From: CAYVTZ01 sp964454685
Lineage (GTDB): Bacteria > Bacillota > Clostridia > Christensenellales > Christensenellaceae
Assembly: GCA_964454685.1 (NCBI GenBank)
Contig: CAYVTZ010000025.1
Location: 1-43,487 of the forward strand
Direction of reading: 5' to 3'
DNA: 43,487 nt
Below the pieces are notes generated by a model. The model was not told where the DNA came from, ran no database searches, and saw only the letters and a list, made by a program, of their open reading frames with translations. Positions 1 to 8,730 of this stretch are shown here, piece by piece (the stretch's first letter is position 1; each line of letters starts with the position of its first letter). Both the position numbers and the translations under genes were made by a program.

Positions 1-167
1 ACGAACGATCTGCCACTTAGGAGGGGCTTGTTATATCCATTTAACTAAGGAGGCAATGCCTCTGGAACGCTTGGGACAACGGTGTAAAACAGGCGTTGCA
101 GGAAGCAAGTTCTATTCTAATACAAATTCATTTTTTTTGCAAATACTTGCAAAGAAGAATTTTTTTG
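1..167. other. Left-edge sequence upstream of the ilv promoter, unassigned
   Basis: No gene can be supported here. The stretch contains a short hairpin, GAGGC-AAT-GCCTC at about 51-63, and ends in an AT-rich segment just before the ilv promoter. An open frame runs from position 56 into the leader peptide, but it crosses the promoter and has no convincing ribosome binding site. It could be the 3' end or downstream region of a gene that lies left of the window. Confidence 0.4.
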
Positions 168-196
168 TTGACAAATCCTTAAAACTTGATTATCAT
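168..196 (+). promoter_or_regulatory. Sigma-A-type promoter of the ilv-leu operon
   Basis: A -35 box TTGACA (168-173) is separated by 17 bp from a -10 box TATCAT (191-196), one mismatch from consensus. This is the best promoter match in the window. Transcription would begin near 203, about 18 nt before the leader peptide start codon, so the whole leader and attenuator lie in the transcript. Confidence 0.85.
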
Positions 197-220
197 AAAA
201 CAAGGATCGTAAAAGGAAGT

Positions 221-328
221 ATGTTTGATATGTTTGAGCAACACTTGAACAACAGCATTATCGTCGTCATTAACCTTATTAGCCTTCTTATTGGTAAGGC
301 GGATAAGGCTTTTTGCGGTGTGACCTGA
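221..328 (+). CDS. Branched-chain amino acid leader peptide (attenuator peptide)
   Basis: A 35-codon frame, preceded by AAAAGGAAG, encodes a peptide with ten Ile, Val or Leu residues among thirteen (codons at 257-292: Ile Ile Val Val Ile Asn Leu Ile Ser Leu Leu Ile after one Ser). An in-frame ATG at 230 would have better ribosome binding site spacing and would give 32 residues. The Leu and Val codons used (CTT, GTC) look uncommon beside the CTG/TTG and GTG/GTT of the structural genes, which would make translation more sensitive to charged tRNA supply. The peptide sits between the operon promoter and an intrinsic terminator, the arrangement of ilv/leu leader peptides in Proteobacteria. It probably has no function apart from ribosome stalling. 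Confidence 0.8.
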   Translation: MFDMFEQHLNNSIIVVINLISLLIGKADKAFCGVT

Positions 329-383
329 AACGACGAACGAAGTAGTTTTTGAGGGCCTGCGCATGAAGCGCGGGTCCTTTTTT
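274..383 (+). promoter_or_regulatory. Attenuator with mutually exclusive RNA pairings ahead of ilvB
   Basis: Three competing pairings can be drawn. AGCCTT (281-286), inside the Ile/Leu codon run, pairs with AAGGCT (305-310). AGGCTT (306-311) can instead pair with GGGCCT (353-358, two G-U pairs), which is the 5' arm of the terminator. The terminator itself pairs 353-362 with 368-377 (ten pairs, two G-U, loop ATGAA), followed by TTTTTT (378-383). A ribosome stalled on 281-292 would mask the first pairing and free 306-311 to block the terminator. A second small stem, CCTTATT (274-280) with GGTAAGG (293-299), also lies in the control codons. Folding by eye only. Confidence 0.7.
353..383 (+). terminator. 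Attenuator terminator of the ilv operon
   Basis: A ten-pair GC-rich stem (353-362 with 368-377, two G-U pairs) with a five-base loop is followed by six T residues. It lies 25 nt after the leader peptide stop codon and 31 nt before the ilvB start codon. It would end transcription before ilvB unless the 5' arm is captured by the upstream pairing. Confidence 0.85.
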
Positions 384-414
384 GTTGGGAGCGTAGAGAA
401 AGGAAATGGAGCAG

Positions 415-2088
415 ATGAAATTAACTGGCGCACAAATCATCATGGAATGTTTGAAGGAACAGCAGGTGAACACCGTTTTTGGGTTTCCCGGAGGTACTGT
501 ACTTGCCATTTATGATGCGCTGTATGAGTATCAAAACGAGATCAATCACGTTTTGACCTGCCATGAGCAAAGTGCGGCGCATGCGGCGGACGGGTATGCC
601 CGCGCTACGGGCAAGACAGGTGTGGTAATTGCAACGAGCGGCCCCGGCGCAACCAATTTGGTGACAGGAATTGCAACAGCTTATATGGACTCGATTCCCA
701 TGGTTGCCATCACAGGAAACGTGGAGATGAAGAACCTGGGCAAAGACAGCTTTCAGGAAGTGGACATCACAGGTGTGACCAACCCCATTACCAAGCACAA
801 TATGATCGTGCAGGATGTGAGCCAGTTGGCAGATGCGATACGCAGCGCATTCTATATTGCACAAAGTGGCAGACCCGGTCCGGTGCTGGTGGATATTCCT
901 AAAGATTTGACGGTGCAGACGTGCGAGTATATGCCGCAAAAACCGCAGGAGCGAAGTGCGTGCAATCAGTTCAGCGCGAAGGACATTGCGGAAGCAATAC
1001 GTGCAATCGAGCAGAGCGAACGCCCGTTTATCTATGCCGGAGGCGGCGTGATTGCGAGTGAGGCACATGCCGAGCTGCTGGAATTTGCAAAGAAATTGAA
1101 TGCGCCTGTAACGCTGTCACTGATGGGATTAGGCGCCTTTCCGGCGAGTGACGAGCAGTACACCGGCATGATTGGGATGCACGGCACAAAGACATCGGCA
1201 TTGTGCGTTTCGAATTGCGATCTGCTGATTGCGATTGGGGCGCGGTTTTCCGAACGCGTGACATCTGATCGCACCAAGTTTGCCAAGCAGGCGAAGGTGT
1301 TACATATTGATGTAGACCCGGCGGAGATCAACAAGAATATTCCGGCGATGTATGAAGTGATCGGCAACGCAAAAGATGTTTTGACGGCAATCTTAAAGAA
1401 GCTGCCGCAGCGCAAAGAACGTTTCTGGCTGGACAGGGCGCTGCACTGGAAGGAAAAATATCCGCTGCACCGCGCAACACGCAACGCGCAGCAGCCCAAG
1501 AAGATTTTGCGAGCGCTGCAAAAGGCGGCTCCGGAGGATGCAATCTTTACCACGGAGGTGGGACAGCATCAAATGTGGGCGGCACAATTCCTGGACATCG
1601 AATCTCCGCGCAAATTTATCACCAGCGGCGGGCTGGGAACGATGGGATTTGGTTTGGGCGCTGCGATGGGTGCGGCGTATGCTTCGGGCAAGCGCATCAT
1701 CAATATTGCGGGCGATGGAAGTTTCCACATGAATTTGCAGGAAATCGCAACGATTGTGCGGTATAATATACCTGTGACCATTGTGTTGCTCAACAACAAC
1801 GCACTGGGCATGGTGCGGCAATGGCAGACATTGTTTTATGACAAGCGTTACAGCCAGACGACGCATGGCCGTACAACAGATTATGTGGCGCTGGCGCGCG
1901 CCTTTGGAGCGCATGGCTTTGACTTCACACACGAGAAGGATTTGGAATCGGCATTTTCCCGAGCATTCGAACTGGCGGGGCCGGTGTTCATCCGCTGTGA
2001 TATTGGTGAAAACGAGGCGGTGCTGCCGATGGTGCCGGGAGGCAAAGCGCTCAGTGAAATCATCTTAGATTTGGAAGAAGCGCTGTAA
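415..2088 (+). CDS. ilvB: Acetohydroxyacid (acetolactate) synthase, large catalytic subunit
   Basis: ThDP-dependent enzyme that condenses two pyruvates to acetolactate, or pyruvate with 2-oxobutyrate to acetohydroxybutyrate: the first common step of valine, leucine and isoleucine synthesis. The 557-residue protein shows the catalytic Glu in CHEQSAAH near residue 51 and the ThDP/Mg motif starting GDGSF near 432 and ending in the Asn triplet near 460, with the FAD-type central domain between. An ATG at 406 is also in frame, but the ATG at 415 gives the usual family start MKLTGAQ and better spacing from AAAGGA (399-404). It is followed six bases later by the region carrying the ilvN ribosome binding site. 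Expression is expected to depend on the upstream attenuator. Confidence 0.95.
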   Translation: MKLTGAQIIMECLKEQQVNTVFGFPGGTVLAIYDALYEYQNEINHVLTCHEQSAAHAADGYARATGKTGVVIATSGPGATNLVTGIATAYMDSIPMVAITGNVEMKNLGKDSFQEVDITGVTNPITKHNMIVQDVSQLADAIRSAFYIAQSGRPGPVLVDIPKDLTVQTCEYMPQKPQERSACNQFSAKDIAEAIRAIEQSERPFIYAGGGVIASEAHAELLEFAKKLNAPVTLSLMGLGAFPASDEQYTGMIGMHGTKTSALCVSNCDLLIAIGARFSERVTSDRTKFAKQAKVLHIDVDPAEINKNIPAMYEVIGNAKDVLTAILKKLPQRKERFWLDRALHWKEKYPLHRATRNAQQPKKILRALQKAAPEDAIFTTEVGQHQMWAAQFLDIESPRKFITSGGLGTMGFGLGAAMGAAYASGKRIINIAGDGSFHMNLQEIATIVRYNIPVTIVLLNNNALGMVRQWQTLFYDKRYSQTTHGRTTDYVALARAFGAHGFDFTHEKDLESAFSRAFELAGPVFIRCDIGENEAVLPMVPGGKALSEIILDLEEAL

Positions 2089-2111
2089 GAGAGTTGAAGG
2101 AGAATGAAATT

Positions 2112-2609
2112 ATGGTCAGAAGATACGTGCTTTCGGTGCTCGTAAAAAATGCTTCCGGTGTGCTGGCGAAGGTGGTGGGATTGTTTTCTCGCAGAGGGTA
2201 CAATATCAGATCGCTCTCCGTGGGTGAAACAAACGATCCCGGTGTTTCGCGCATTACCATAGAACTGGTGGGAGATGAGCACGTTTTGGAGCAAATTCAA
2301 AAGCAGTTGACCAAGCTGGTGGATGTCGTAAAAATCAAAGGGCTGCGCTCCACAAGTTCGGTATATCGTGAGCTGGTGCTTGCTAAAGTGAAGGCGACCG
2401 CAAAAAATCGCGCGAACATCATTGAACTGTGTGATATCTTTCACAGCAAGATTGTCGATGTGGCAACGAACAGCGTGACAGTGCAGTTGGCAGGCGCGCC
2501 TGAAAAAAATGCGGCGTTGATCCAGCTACTGGGCGAATTTGGAATTCTGGAAATTTCGCGCACGGGGATTACGGCGATGGAACGCGGAAATACGACGATT
2601 TTGGATTAG
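2112..2609 (+). CDS. ilvN: Acetolactate synthase, small regulatory subunit
   Basis: Regulatory partner of IlvB; it raises catalytic activity and, in characterised family members, confers valine feedback inhibition. The 165-residue protein begins with an ACT domain (VLVKNASGVLAKVVGLFSRR, then GYNIRSLSVG) and continues into the usual C-terminal ACT-like half, normal for IlvN/IlvH. The ATG at 2112 is chosen because AAGGAGA (2097-2103) stands 8 nt upstream; an in-frame TTG at 2094 lies ahead of that ribosome binding site and an ATG at 2104 is out of frame. It follows ilvB by 23 bp and belongs to the same transcript. Confidence 0.93.
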   Translation: MVRRYVLSVLVKNASGVLAKVVGLFSRRGYNIRSLSVGETNDPGVSRITIELVGDEHVLEQIQKQLTKLVDVVKIKGLRSTSSVYRELVLAKVKATAKNRANIIELCDIFHSKIVDVATNSVTVQLAGAPEKNAALIQLLGEFGILEISRTGITAMERGNTTILD

Positions 2610-2674
2610 GCTGTTGCGAAGCGCTTATATATTAGGTAACAAAAATTTATTATATTTCAACGGAGGATTTTACT

Positions 2675-3664
2675 ATGAAAATGTACTACGATGCAGACTG
2701 TAACTTCAAAAAGCTGGAGGGCAAGAAAATTGCAATCATCGGCTATGGAAGTCAAGGACATGCACATGCGCTCAACCTCAAGGAGAGCGGTGCGGATGTG
2801 CGTGTGGGGCTTTACACGGGTTCGCCGTCTTGGGCGAAGGCAGAGGCATGTGGACTCACCGTTATGACGGCGGAGGATGCGGCGAAGGAAGCAGACATCA
2901 TCATGGTGCTGATTCCTGATGAAAAGCAACGTGCGATGTATGAAACCAGCATTGCACCCTATTTGACCAAGGGGAAATCTTTGGTGTTTGCACATGGTTT
3001 TAACATCCATTTCGGGCAGATTAAGCCGCCGGCGGACGTGGATGTGTGGATGGTGGCGCCTAAGGGACCGGGACACACGGTGCGCAGCCAATATCAGGAG
3101 GGCAGAGGTGTTCCCTGCTTGATTGCGATTCATCAGGATGCGACCGGCACAGCGAAGGAAACGGCGCTCGCGTATGCGATGGGCGTAGGCGGCGGACGCG
3201 CAGGCATTTTCGAAACTTCCTTCCGCGAGGAAACGGAGACAGACTTGTTCGGTGAGCAGGCGGTGCTGTGTGGTGGTGTTTCGGAGTTGATCCAGGCAGG
3301 GTTTGACACGCTGGTGCAGGCGGGATATGCGCCGGAGATGGCGTATTTTGAATGCTGTCACGAGCTGAAATTGATCGTTGACCTAATCAACGCGGGAGGA
3401 CTGGCTGGGATGCGCTACTCGGTTTCCGATACGGCGGAATATGGTGACTATGTGACGGGCAAGCGCATCATCACAGAGGAGACACGCAAGGAAATGAAGC
3501 AGGTTTTAGCCGAAGTGCAGGATGGCACGTTTGCGCGCAACTGGCTGGTGGAAAATCAGGTAAATCGTCCCTACTTTAACGCGAAAAAGCGTATGGAACG
3601 TGAATCACTATTGGAAACGACGGGCGAGGAGCTGCGCGCCAAGATGTCCTGGCACAAGGACTGA
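2675..3664 (+). CDS. ilvC: Ketol-acid reductoisomerase, class I
   Basis: Converts acetolactate or acetohydroxybutyrate to the dihydroxy acids by Mg-dependent alkyl migration and NAD(P)H reduction. At 329 residues it is a short class I enzyme. The Rossmann motif GYGSQGHA occupies residues 23-30, the catalytic His lies in FAHGFNIHFG near residue 107, and the metal-binding Asp/Glu are in the segment ETDLFGEQ near 188-195. Ribosome binding site GGAGG at 2662-2666. The coenzyme-selecting loop reads GLYTGSPSW, where many NADPH enzymes have an Arg in place of the Tyr, so coenzyme preference is uncertain. The 65-bp gap after ilvN contains no terminator. Confidence 0.95.
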   Translation: MKMYYDADCNFKKLEGKKIAIIGYGSQGHAHALNLKESGADVRVGLYTGSPSWAKAEACGLTVMTAEDAAKEADIIMVLIPDEKQRAMYETSIAPYLTKGKSLVFAHGFNIHFGQIKPPADVDVWMVAPKGPGHTVRSQYQEGRGVPCLIAIHQDATGTAKETALAYAMGVGGGRAGIFETSFREETETDLFGEQAVLCGGVSELIQAGFDTLVQAGYAPEMAYFECCHELKLIVDLINAGGLAGMRYSVSDTAEYGDYVTGKRIITEETRKEMKQVLAEVQDGTFARNWLVENQVNRPYFNAKKRMERESLLETTGEELRAKMSWHKD

Positions 3665-3774
3665 GGGCGCATTGGTTCGGCTCTGCCTGACACAACGTCG
3701 GAGGGTCTGCTTCCTAAAATTTAGGCTTGCGACGGGGCGAAGCGCTCCGCACTCAAGATTTGAGGTAAAAAAAT

Positions 3775-5424
3775 ATGAACAGTGATCAAATCAAAAAAGG
3801 CGTGGATCGCGCGCCGCACCGGTCGTTGCTATATGCAATGGGTTGGACGCAGGAGGAAATGGAGCGCCCGCTGATTGCCGTGGTTTCGGCTTACAGTGAG
3901 ATTGTTCCCGGGCATGTCCATTTGGACAAAATTGCCAAGGCGGCGTCGGATGGGGTGCGCATGGCAGGCGGTATGCCTGTGACGGTTCCGGCGATCGGTG
4001 TATGCGACGGCATCGCGATGAACCACGAGGGTATGCGGTTTTCGCTGCCCTCGCGGGAACTGATCGCGGACAGCGTGGAAACCATGCTGCGCGCACATGC
4101 ATTTGACGGCGTGGTGCTGGTACCCAACTGCGACAAGGTTGTTCCGGCGATGTTGATGGCGGCGGCGCGGGTGAACATTCCCGCAATCGTTGTATCGGGA
4201 GGTCCGATGCTGGCAGGCAAATTCGCGGATCAAGACGCGAGTCTTTCTACCATCTTTGAAGCAGTGGGGGCACACGCCGCGGGTAAGATCACGGGCGCGG
4301 AGCTGATGGCGGCAGAGCGTAGCGGCTGCCCAACCTGCGGAAGTTGCTCCGGTATGTACACGGCGAACTCGATGAACTGTTTGACCGAAGTGCTGGGGAT
4401 GGGATTGCCGGGGAACGGTACCATTCCTGCGGTGTATGCGGAGCGTACGATGCTTGCCAAAAAGGCCGGAATCCGTGCGATGGAGTTGGTGAAGCGCAAC
4501 GTCAGACCACGTGACATTATGACGCTTCAGGCATTTGAGAATGCCTTAACCGCAGATATGGCGCTGGGATGCTCGACCAACAGCATGCTGCACCTGCCCG
4601 CGATTGCACATGAGTGCGGAATCGAGATCGATTTGCACATCGTCAATGAAATCAGCGAACGTACGCCAAACCTGTGCCATCTTGCACCGTCCGGTGCACA
4701 TTATATGCAGGATTTGGATGCGGCGGGCGGCGTGAGTGCGCTGCTAAAGGAGCTGGATCGTAAGAAGCTGATTCACGACACGGTAACGGTGGACGGCGGA
4801 CTGCTTGCCCGCATTGCAAAGGCGCAAAGACAGGGCGATGTGATTCGTTCGATTGAAAATCCGTACTCTGAGACAGGCGGCATCGCGGTGCTGTTCGGTA
4901 ATCTTGCACTGCATGGCTGCGTGGTCAAGCGTGCGGCAGTGGCAGAGGAGATGCTGCATCACAAAGGGCCGGCTCGCGTCTTTGAATGCGAGGAAGATGC
5001 GTATGACGCGATCATGAATGAGAAAATTCATGTAGGCGACGTGGTGGTGATCCGCAACGAAGGTCCGCGCGGCGGGCCGGGAATGCGCGAAATGCTCTCG
5101 CCCACGGCATCGATCAGCGGTATGGGATTGGGCGGCAGTGTGGCGCTCATCACAGATGGACGCTTTTCGGGTGCTACACGCGGAGCGGCGATTGGGCACG
5201 TTTCACCGGAAGCTCAAGCGGGCGGCATCATTGCGGTGGTGCATGAAGGCGATCTGATCGAAATAGACATCACGCATTACAAGATCCACTTGCATGTGGA
5301 CAACGATACGCTCAGAAAGAGATTAAGTGAACTAAAGCCTTCGCAAAAACAGCTGACAGGGTGGTTGGCGCGGTATGCAAAGCTGGTGCAGGGCGCCGAC
5401 AAAGGGGCAGTACTTGCGGACTGA
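3775..5424 (+). CDS. ilvD: Dihydroxyacid dehydratase
   Basis: Fe-S dehydratase that turns the dihydroxy acids into 2-oxoisovalerate and 2-oxo-3-methylvalerate. The 549-residue protein has the expected cysteine motifs PNCDK near residue 119 and CPTCGSCSGM near 185, plus the catalytic-loop segment ITDGRFSGATRG near the C-terminal domain, as in the IlvD/Edd family. The start is set by GAGGT (3762-3766). The preceding 110-bp spacer after ilvC contains short dyads, including CCTAAA-A-TTTAGG at 3713-3725, but no T-run, so read-through from ilvC is likely. Oxygen-sensitive cluster chemistry fits an anaerobic host. Confidence 0.95.
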   Translation: MNSDQIKKGVDRAPHRSLLYAMGWTQEEMERPLIAVVSAYSEIVPGHVHLDKIAKAASDGVRMAGGMPVTVPAIGVCDGIAMNHEGMRFSLPSRELIADSVETMLRAHAFDGVVLVPNCDKVVPAMLMAAARVNIPAIVVSGGPMLAGKFADQDASLSTIFEAVGAHAAGKITGAELMAAERSGCPTCGSCSGMYTANSMNCLTEVLGMGLPGNGTIPAVYAERTMLAKKAGIRAMELVKRNVRPRDIMTLQAFENALTADMALGCSTNSMLHLPAIAHECGIEIDLHIVNEISERTPNLCHLAPSGAHYMQDLDAAGGVSALLKELDRKKLIHDTVTVDGGLLARIAKAQRQGDVIRSIENPYSETGGIAVLFGNLALHGCVVKRAAVAEEMLHHKGPARVFECEEDAYDAIMNEKIHVGDVVVIRNEGPRGGPGMREMLSPTASISGMGLGGSVALITDGRFSGATRGAAIGHVSPEAQAGGIIAVVHEGDLIEIDITHYKIHLHVDNDTLRKRLSELKPSQKQLTGWLARYAKLVQGADKGAVLAD

Positions 5425-5500
5425 TATCATCCGGAGCCGAGGCCGGAATATCACTTGACTCAGATGAAAGAACACAGAAATAAAAAGAGTGAGGTTTAAC

Positions 5501-7006
5501 ATGAAACAGATTAAGATTTTTGACACGACGCTGCGCGACGGGGAGCAATCGCCCGGTTGCAGTATGAATTTAACAGAAAAAATTGAGATTGCAAAGCAAC
5601 TGGAATTGTTGAAGGTGGATGTGATAGAAGCAGGATTTGCAATTTCGTCGCCGGGAGATTTTCAAAGCGTGCAGACGGTGGCGAAAACCATTCGTGAGTG
5701 CAGCGTGGCATCTCTCTCGAGGGCGGTGCAAAAAGACATTCAGGCATCTTATGATGCTTTAAAGGATGCGGTTGCACCACGCATCCACTTGTTTATTGCG
5801 ACATCACCGCTGCATATGCAGTATAAATTGAAAATGACGGAGGAGCAGGTTTTAGAGCGGGTGAAGGAATCGGTATCCTTTGCCAAGAGCCTGATGAGCG
5901 ACATAGAATTTTCCGCCGAAGATGCTTCGCGCAGCGACCACGCGTTTTTGGCAAAGGTGGTCAAAACGGCGATTGACGCAGGCGCAACGACTGTCAACAT
6001 TCCGGATACGGTGGGATATGCTGTGCCGCAGGAAATGTACGACTTGATTGCTTATCTCAAGCAGAATGTAGACGGCGTGGATGCGATTGATCTGGCGGTG
6101 CACTGCCATGATGACCTGGGAATGGGTGTGGCAAACTCGCTGGCGGCAGTTGCGGCGGGGGCAACGCAGGTGGAATGCACCATCAACGGAATCGGCGAGC
6201 GCGCAGGCAATGCAAGCCTGGAAGAAATTGCCATGGCGATCCATACGCGCCGCGCGCTGTTTGATGCGGATACACGCATCAACACCAAGCAGATTTATCG
6301 CACGTCTCGCTTGCTGTCCAAGATCATCGGGGTGTCCATTCCGCCGAACAAGGCGATTGTGGGGGCGAATGCCTTTGCACATGAGAGTGGGATTCATCAG
6401 CATGGCGTACTGGCAAACCGTGAAACCTATGAGATCATGACGCCGGAATCTGTGGGCTTAACCACCAACAAAATGGTGTTGGGCAAGCACTCAGGACGGC
6501 ACGCGTTTGAGGATTTTCTCAAAGAATTGGGCTATGAACTGAGCAAAGAAGATTTGGATACGGCGTTTGAGCAATTTAAGGTGCTGTGCGACAAGAAAAA
6601 AGAAGTGACCGAGCACGATATCGAAGCGCTGGTAGCGCAGGAATCGAACAAAGTGGTGGAGCACTTCCGCTTGCAGCAGTTTGTGGTCAACAGCGGCAAC
6701 AACATTCAAAGTACGGCAAGTGTGACGTTACTGGGTGACAGCGGCGAGCCGCAGGTGCAGGTCGCGCTGGGCGATGGCCCGATTTATGCGGCGTATCAGG
6801 CGATTGACAAGATTGTCGGCATGTCATTGATACTGCAAAACTATAAGATCAACGCGGTTTCTCACGGCGAGGATGCGCTGGGCGAAGTTGTGGTCAAGGT
6901 ATCCTCTGGAAATCGTACTGTGACGGGGCGCGGGTTGTCAACTGACATCATCGAATCATCCATATTGGCATATTTGAATGCGGTGAACAAGCTGCTGGGA
7001 GAATAA
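5501..7006 (+). CDS. leuA: 2-isopropylmalate synthase
   Basis: Condenses acetyl-CoA with 2-oxoisovalerate, the committed step of leucine synthesis. The 501-residue protein has the DRE-TIM signature FDTTLRDGEQSPG at residues 7-19, the metal-binding AVHCHDD near 200, the active-site GIHQHGV, and a complete C-terminal leucine-binding regulatory domain from about residue 380 (SVTLLGDSGEPQVQVALGDG). The full regulatory domain predicts leucine feedback inhibition. A GTG at 5489 is in frame, but the ATG at 5501 has GTGAGG at the right spacing and gives the normal N-terminus. It follows ilvD by 76 bp. Confidence 0.95.
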   Translation: MKQIKIFDTTLRDGEQSPGCSMNLTEKIEIAKQLELLKVDVIEAGFAISSPGDFQSVQTVAKTIRECSVASLSRAVQKDIQASYDALKDAVAPRIHLFIATSPLHMQYKLKMTEEQVLERVKESVSFAKSLMSDIEFSAEDASRSDHAFLAKVVKTAIDAGATTVNIPDTVGYAVPQEMYDLIAYLKQNVDGVDAIDLAVHCHDDLGMGVANSLAAVAAGATQVECTINGIGERAGNASLEEIAMAIHTRRALFDADTRINTKQIYRTSRLLSKIIGVSIPPNKAIVGANAFAHESGIHQHGVLANRETYEIMTPESVGLTTNKMVLGKHSGRHAFEDFLKELGYELSKEDLDTAFEQFKVLCDKKKEVTEHDIEALVAQESNKVVEHFRLQQFVVNSGNNIQSTASVTLLGDSGEPQVQVALGDGPIYAAYQAIDKIVGMSLILQNYKINAVSHGEDALGEVVVKVSSGNRTVTGRGLSTDIIESSILAYLNAVNKLLGE

Positions 7007-7019
7007 AGATTGGAGTATT

Positions 7020-8609
7020 ATGAAACAGATCGAGATACTGGATTCGACGCTGCGCGACGGCATGCAGGGAGAGGGTATCACATTTTCCATTGAGGACAAG
7101 CTGCATGTGGTGCAGGCGCTGGATGAAATTGGGATGGGTTTGATTGAGGCGGGAAATCCGGGGTCAAACCCGAAGGACTTGGAGTTTTTCCGGCGGATGC
7201 AGGGTCAGCCTCTATTGCGCGCAAAGCTCTGTGCCTTTGGCTCTACACGCCGTAAAAACATACGTGTCGAAGAGGATGCCAATGTGCAAAGTCTTCTGCT
7301 GGCGCAGACGCCTGTGGTGACGATTTTTGGCAAGGCGTGGGATATGCATGTGACAGAGGTGCTGGGAACAACGCTGGAAGAAAATCTGGCTATGATCTCT
7401 GATACCGTGCGGTTTTTTGTGGAGCAGGGCAAGCGTGTGGTGTTTGATGCGGAGCACTTTTTTGACGGATTTGCGGCGCACGAGCAATATGCGCTAAAGG
7501 CGCTGCAAGCTGCTGCGGACAGTGGCGCGGATACATTGTGCCTATGCGACACCAACGGTGCGACCTTCCCGTCGGATATTGGCAGGATCGTTCAGTGCGT
7601 GGCAAACCTGTTTTCCGAAGTAAAAATCGGGATACACTGCCACAACGATACCGGCATGGCGGTTGCGCAGAGCATTGCGGCGGTGGAAGCGGGCGCGCTG
7701 CAGGTTCAGGGAACATTTGCCGGATTTGGAGAGCGCTGTGGGAATGCGAATTTATGCACGATTATTGCAAATTTGCAGCTTAAGAGCCAGTATCATTGCA
7801 TTGATGGTGAAAAAATTGTGAAGCTCACGGAAACAGCAAGGCGAATTTGCGAGCTTGCGAACGTGGGATTGCCAAACGCAACGCCTTATGTGGGGGCATC
7901 TGCCTTTACGCATAAGGGAGGCATGCACGCGGATGGTGTTGCGAAGATACCGCGTAGTTTTGAGCATATTCAGCCGGAGACGGTGGGCAACTCCCGGCGC
8001 ATTCTTGCGAGTGAGATTGCGGGAAAGAGCGCGCTGCTGAAAAAAATCCGGCGTGTGGATGAGCGTGTGCAGCCCAAAGACCCTGTGGTGGATAGCATTT
8101 TACAGAAAATCAAGGAATTGGAATTTGCCGGATATCAGTTTGAGGCGGCGGAGCAGAGTTTTGAGCTGCTGGTGCGGCGCGAGATGGGAAAACTGCGTAA
8201 GTTCTTTGAGCTGGAATACTACAAAATTATCGGGGAACAACCGTTACAAGGTGCGCTATACCCTTCCTCTGCAATCATCAAGGTGAAGGTGGGAGAGGAA
8301 ACGCGCATCACCGGCGCGGAGGGCGATGGACCGGTGCATGCTCTGGATTTGGCGTTGCGAGAAGCATTGCAGACATTCTATCCGTGTCTTGCGCACGTAA
8401 GGCTTACGGACTACCGTGTGCGTGTGCTGGAGAGCTCCGCCACGACAGCAGCGAAAGTGCGTGTGCTGATTGAATCGACAGATGGCAAGCATACATGGAA
8501 CACAGTAGGCGTTTCCACAGACATCATTGAGGCTAGTTTTTTGGCGTTGACGGACTCGATCGTGTACAAATTGACGCTGGAGGAGAGCCAACCTGTGGCA
8601 CAGCACTGA
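7020..8609 (+). CDS. cimA: (R)-citramalate synthase
   Basis: LeuA-related enzyme that condenses acetyl-CoA with pyruvate to citramalate, starting the threonine-independent isoleucine route. The 529-residue protein carries LDSTLRDGMQGEG at residues 7-19, an HCHND metal motif near 206, and a C-terminal regulatory domain. The DGMQGEG variant and EAGNPGSNPKD segment are typical of the longer CimA type rather than LeuA. It starts 13 bp after leuA with GGAG at 7012-7015. Its product would be processed by LeuCD, encoded next, and by a LeuB that is not in this window. With no ilvA here, this is the probable source of 2-oxobutyrate. Confidence 0.9.
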   Translation: MKQIEILDSTLRDGMQGEGITFSIEDKLHVVQALDEIGMGLIEAGNPGSNPKDLEFFRRMQGQPLLRAKLCAFGSTRRKNIRVEEDANVQSLLLAQTPVVTIFGKAWDMHVTEVLGTTLEENLAMISDTVRFFVEQGKRVVFDAEHFFDGFAAHEQYALKALQAAADSGADTLCLCDTNGATFPSDIGRIVQCVANLFSEVKIGIHCHNDTGMAVAQSIAAVEAGALQVQGTFAGFGERCGNANLCTIIANLQLKSQYHCIDGEKIVKLTETARRICELANVGLPNATPYVGASAFTHKGGMHADGVAKIPRSFEHIQPETVGNSRRILASEIAGKSALLKKIRRVDERVQPKDPVVDSILQKIKELEFAGYQFEAAEQSFELLVRREMGKLRKFFELEYYKIIGEQPLQGALYPSSAIIKVKVGEETRITGAEGDGPVHALDLALREALQTFYPCLAHVRLTDYRVRVLESSATTAAKVRVLIESTDGKHTWNTVGVSTDIIEASFLALTDSIVYKLTLEESQPVAQH

Positions 8610-8730
8610 CGTGACGCTTGAGACGAACAGTAGGGGCACACACTTAGTAAAATGGCTTTGCAAAAAGAAAAATAAAACTGTATGACATAAGATAGAACAG
8701 TTGAAAAACTTGAATAACGAGGTAGAATTT

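Noticed and set aside
1..120. Possible 3' end of an IS200/IS605-type element
   Set aside because: The stretch has a vague likeness in wording, but no transposase codons, terminal hairpin or insertion-site signature could be identified.
56..328. A 90-codon frame extending the leader peptide to the left
   Set aside because: It runs through the -35 and -10 boxes of the best promoter in the window, has no suitable ribosome binding site at its start, and its left part lacks the Ile/Val/Leu bias. The short 35-codon version explains the sequence better.
1..400. T-box riboswitch upstream of ilvB
   Set aside because: No T-box-type conserved antiterminator bulge or specifier hairpin was seen in the transcript downstream of the promoter, whereas a complete leader-peptide attenuator is present.
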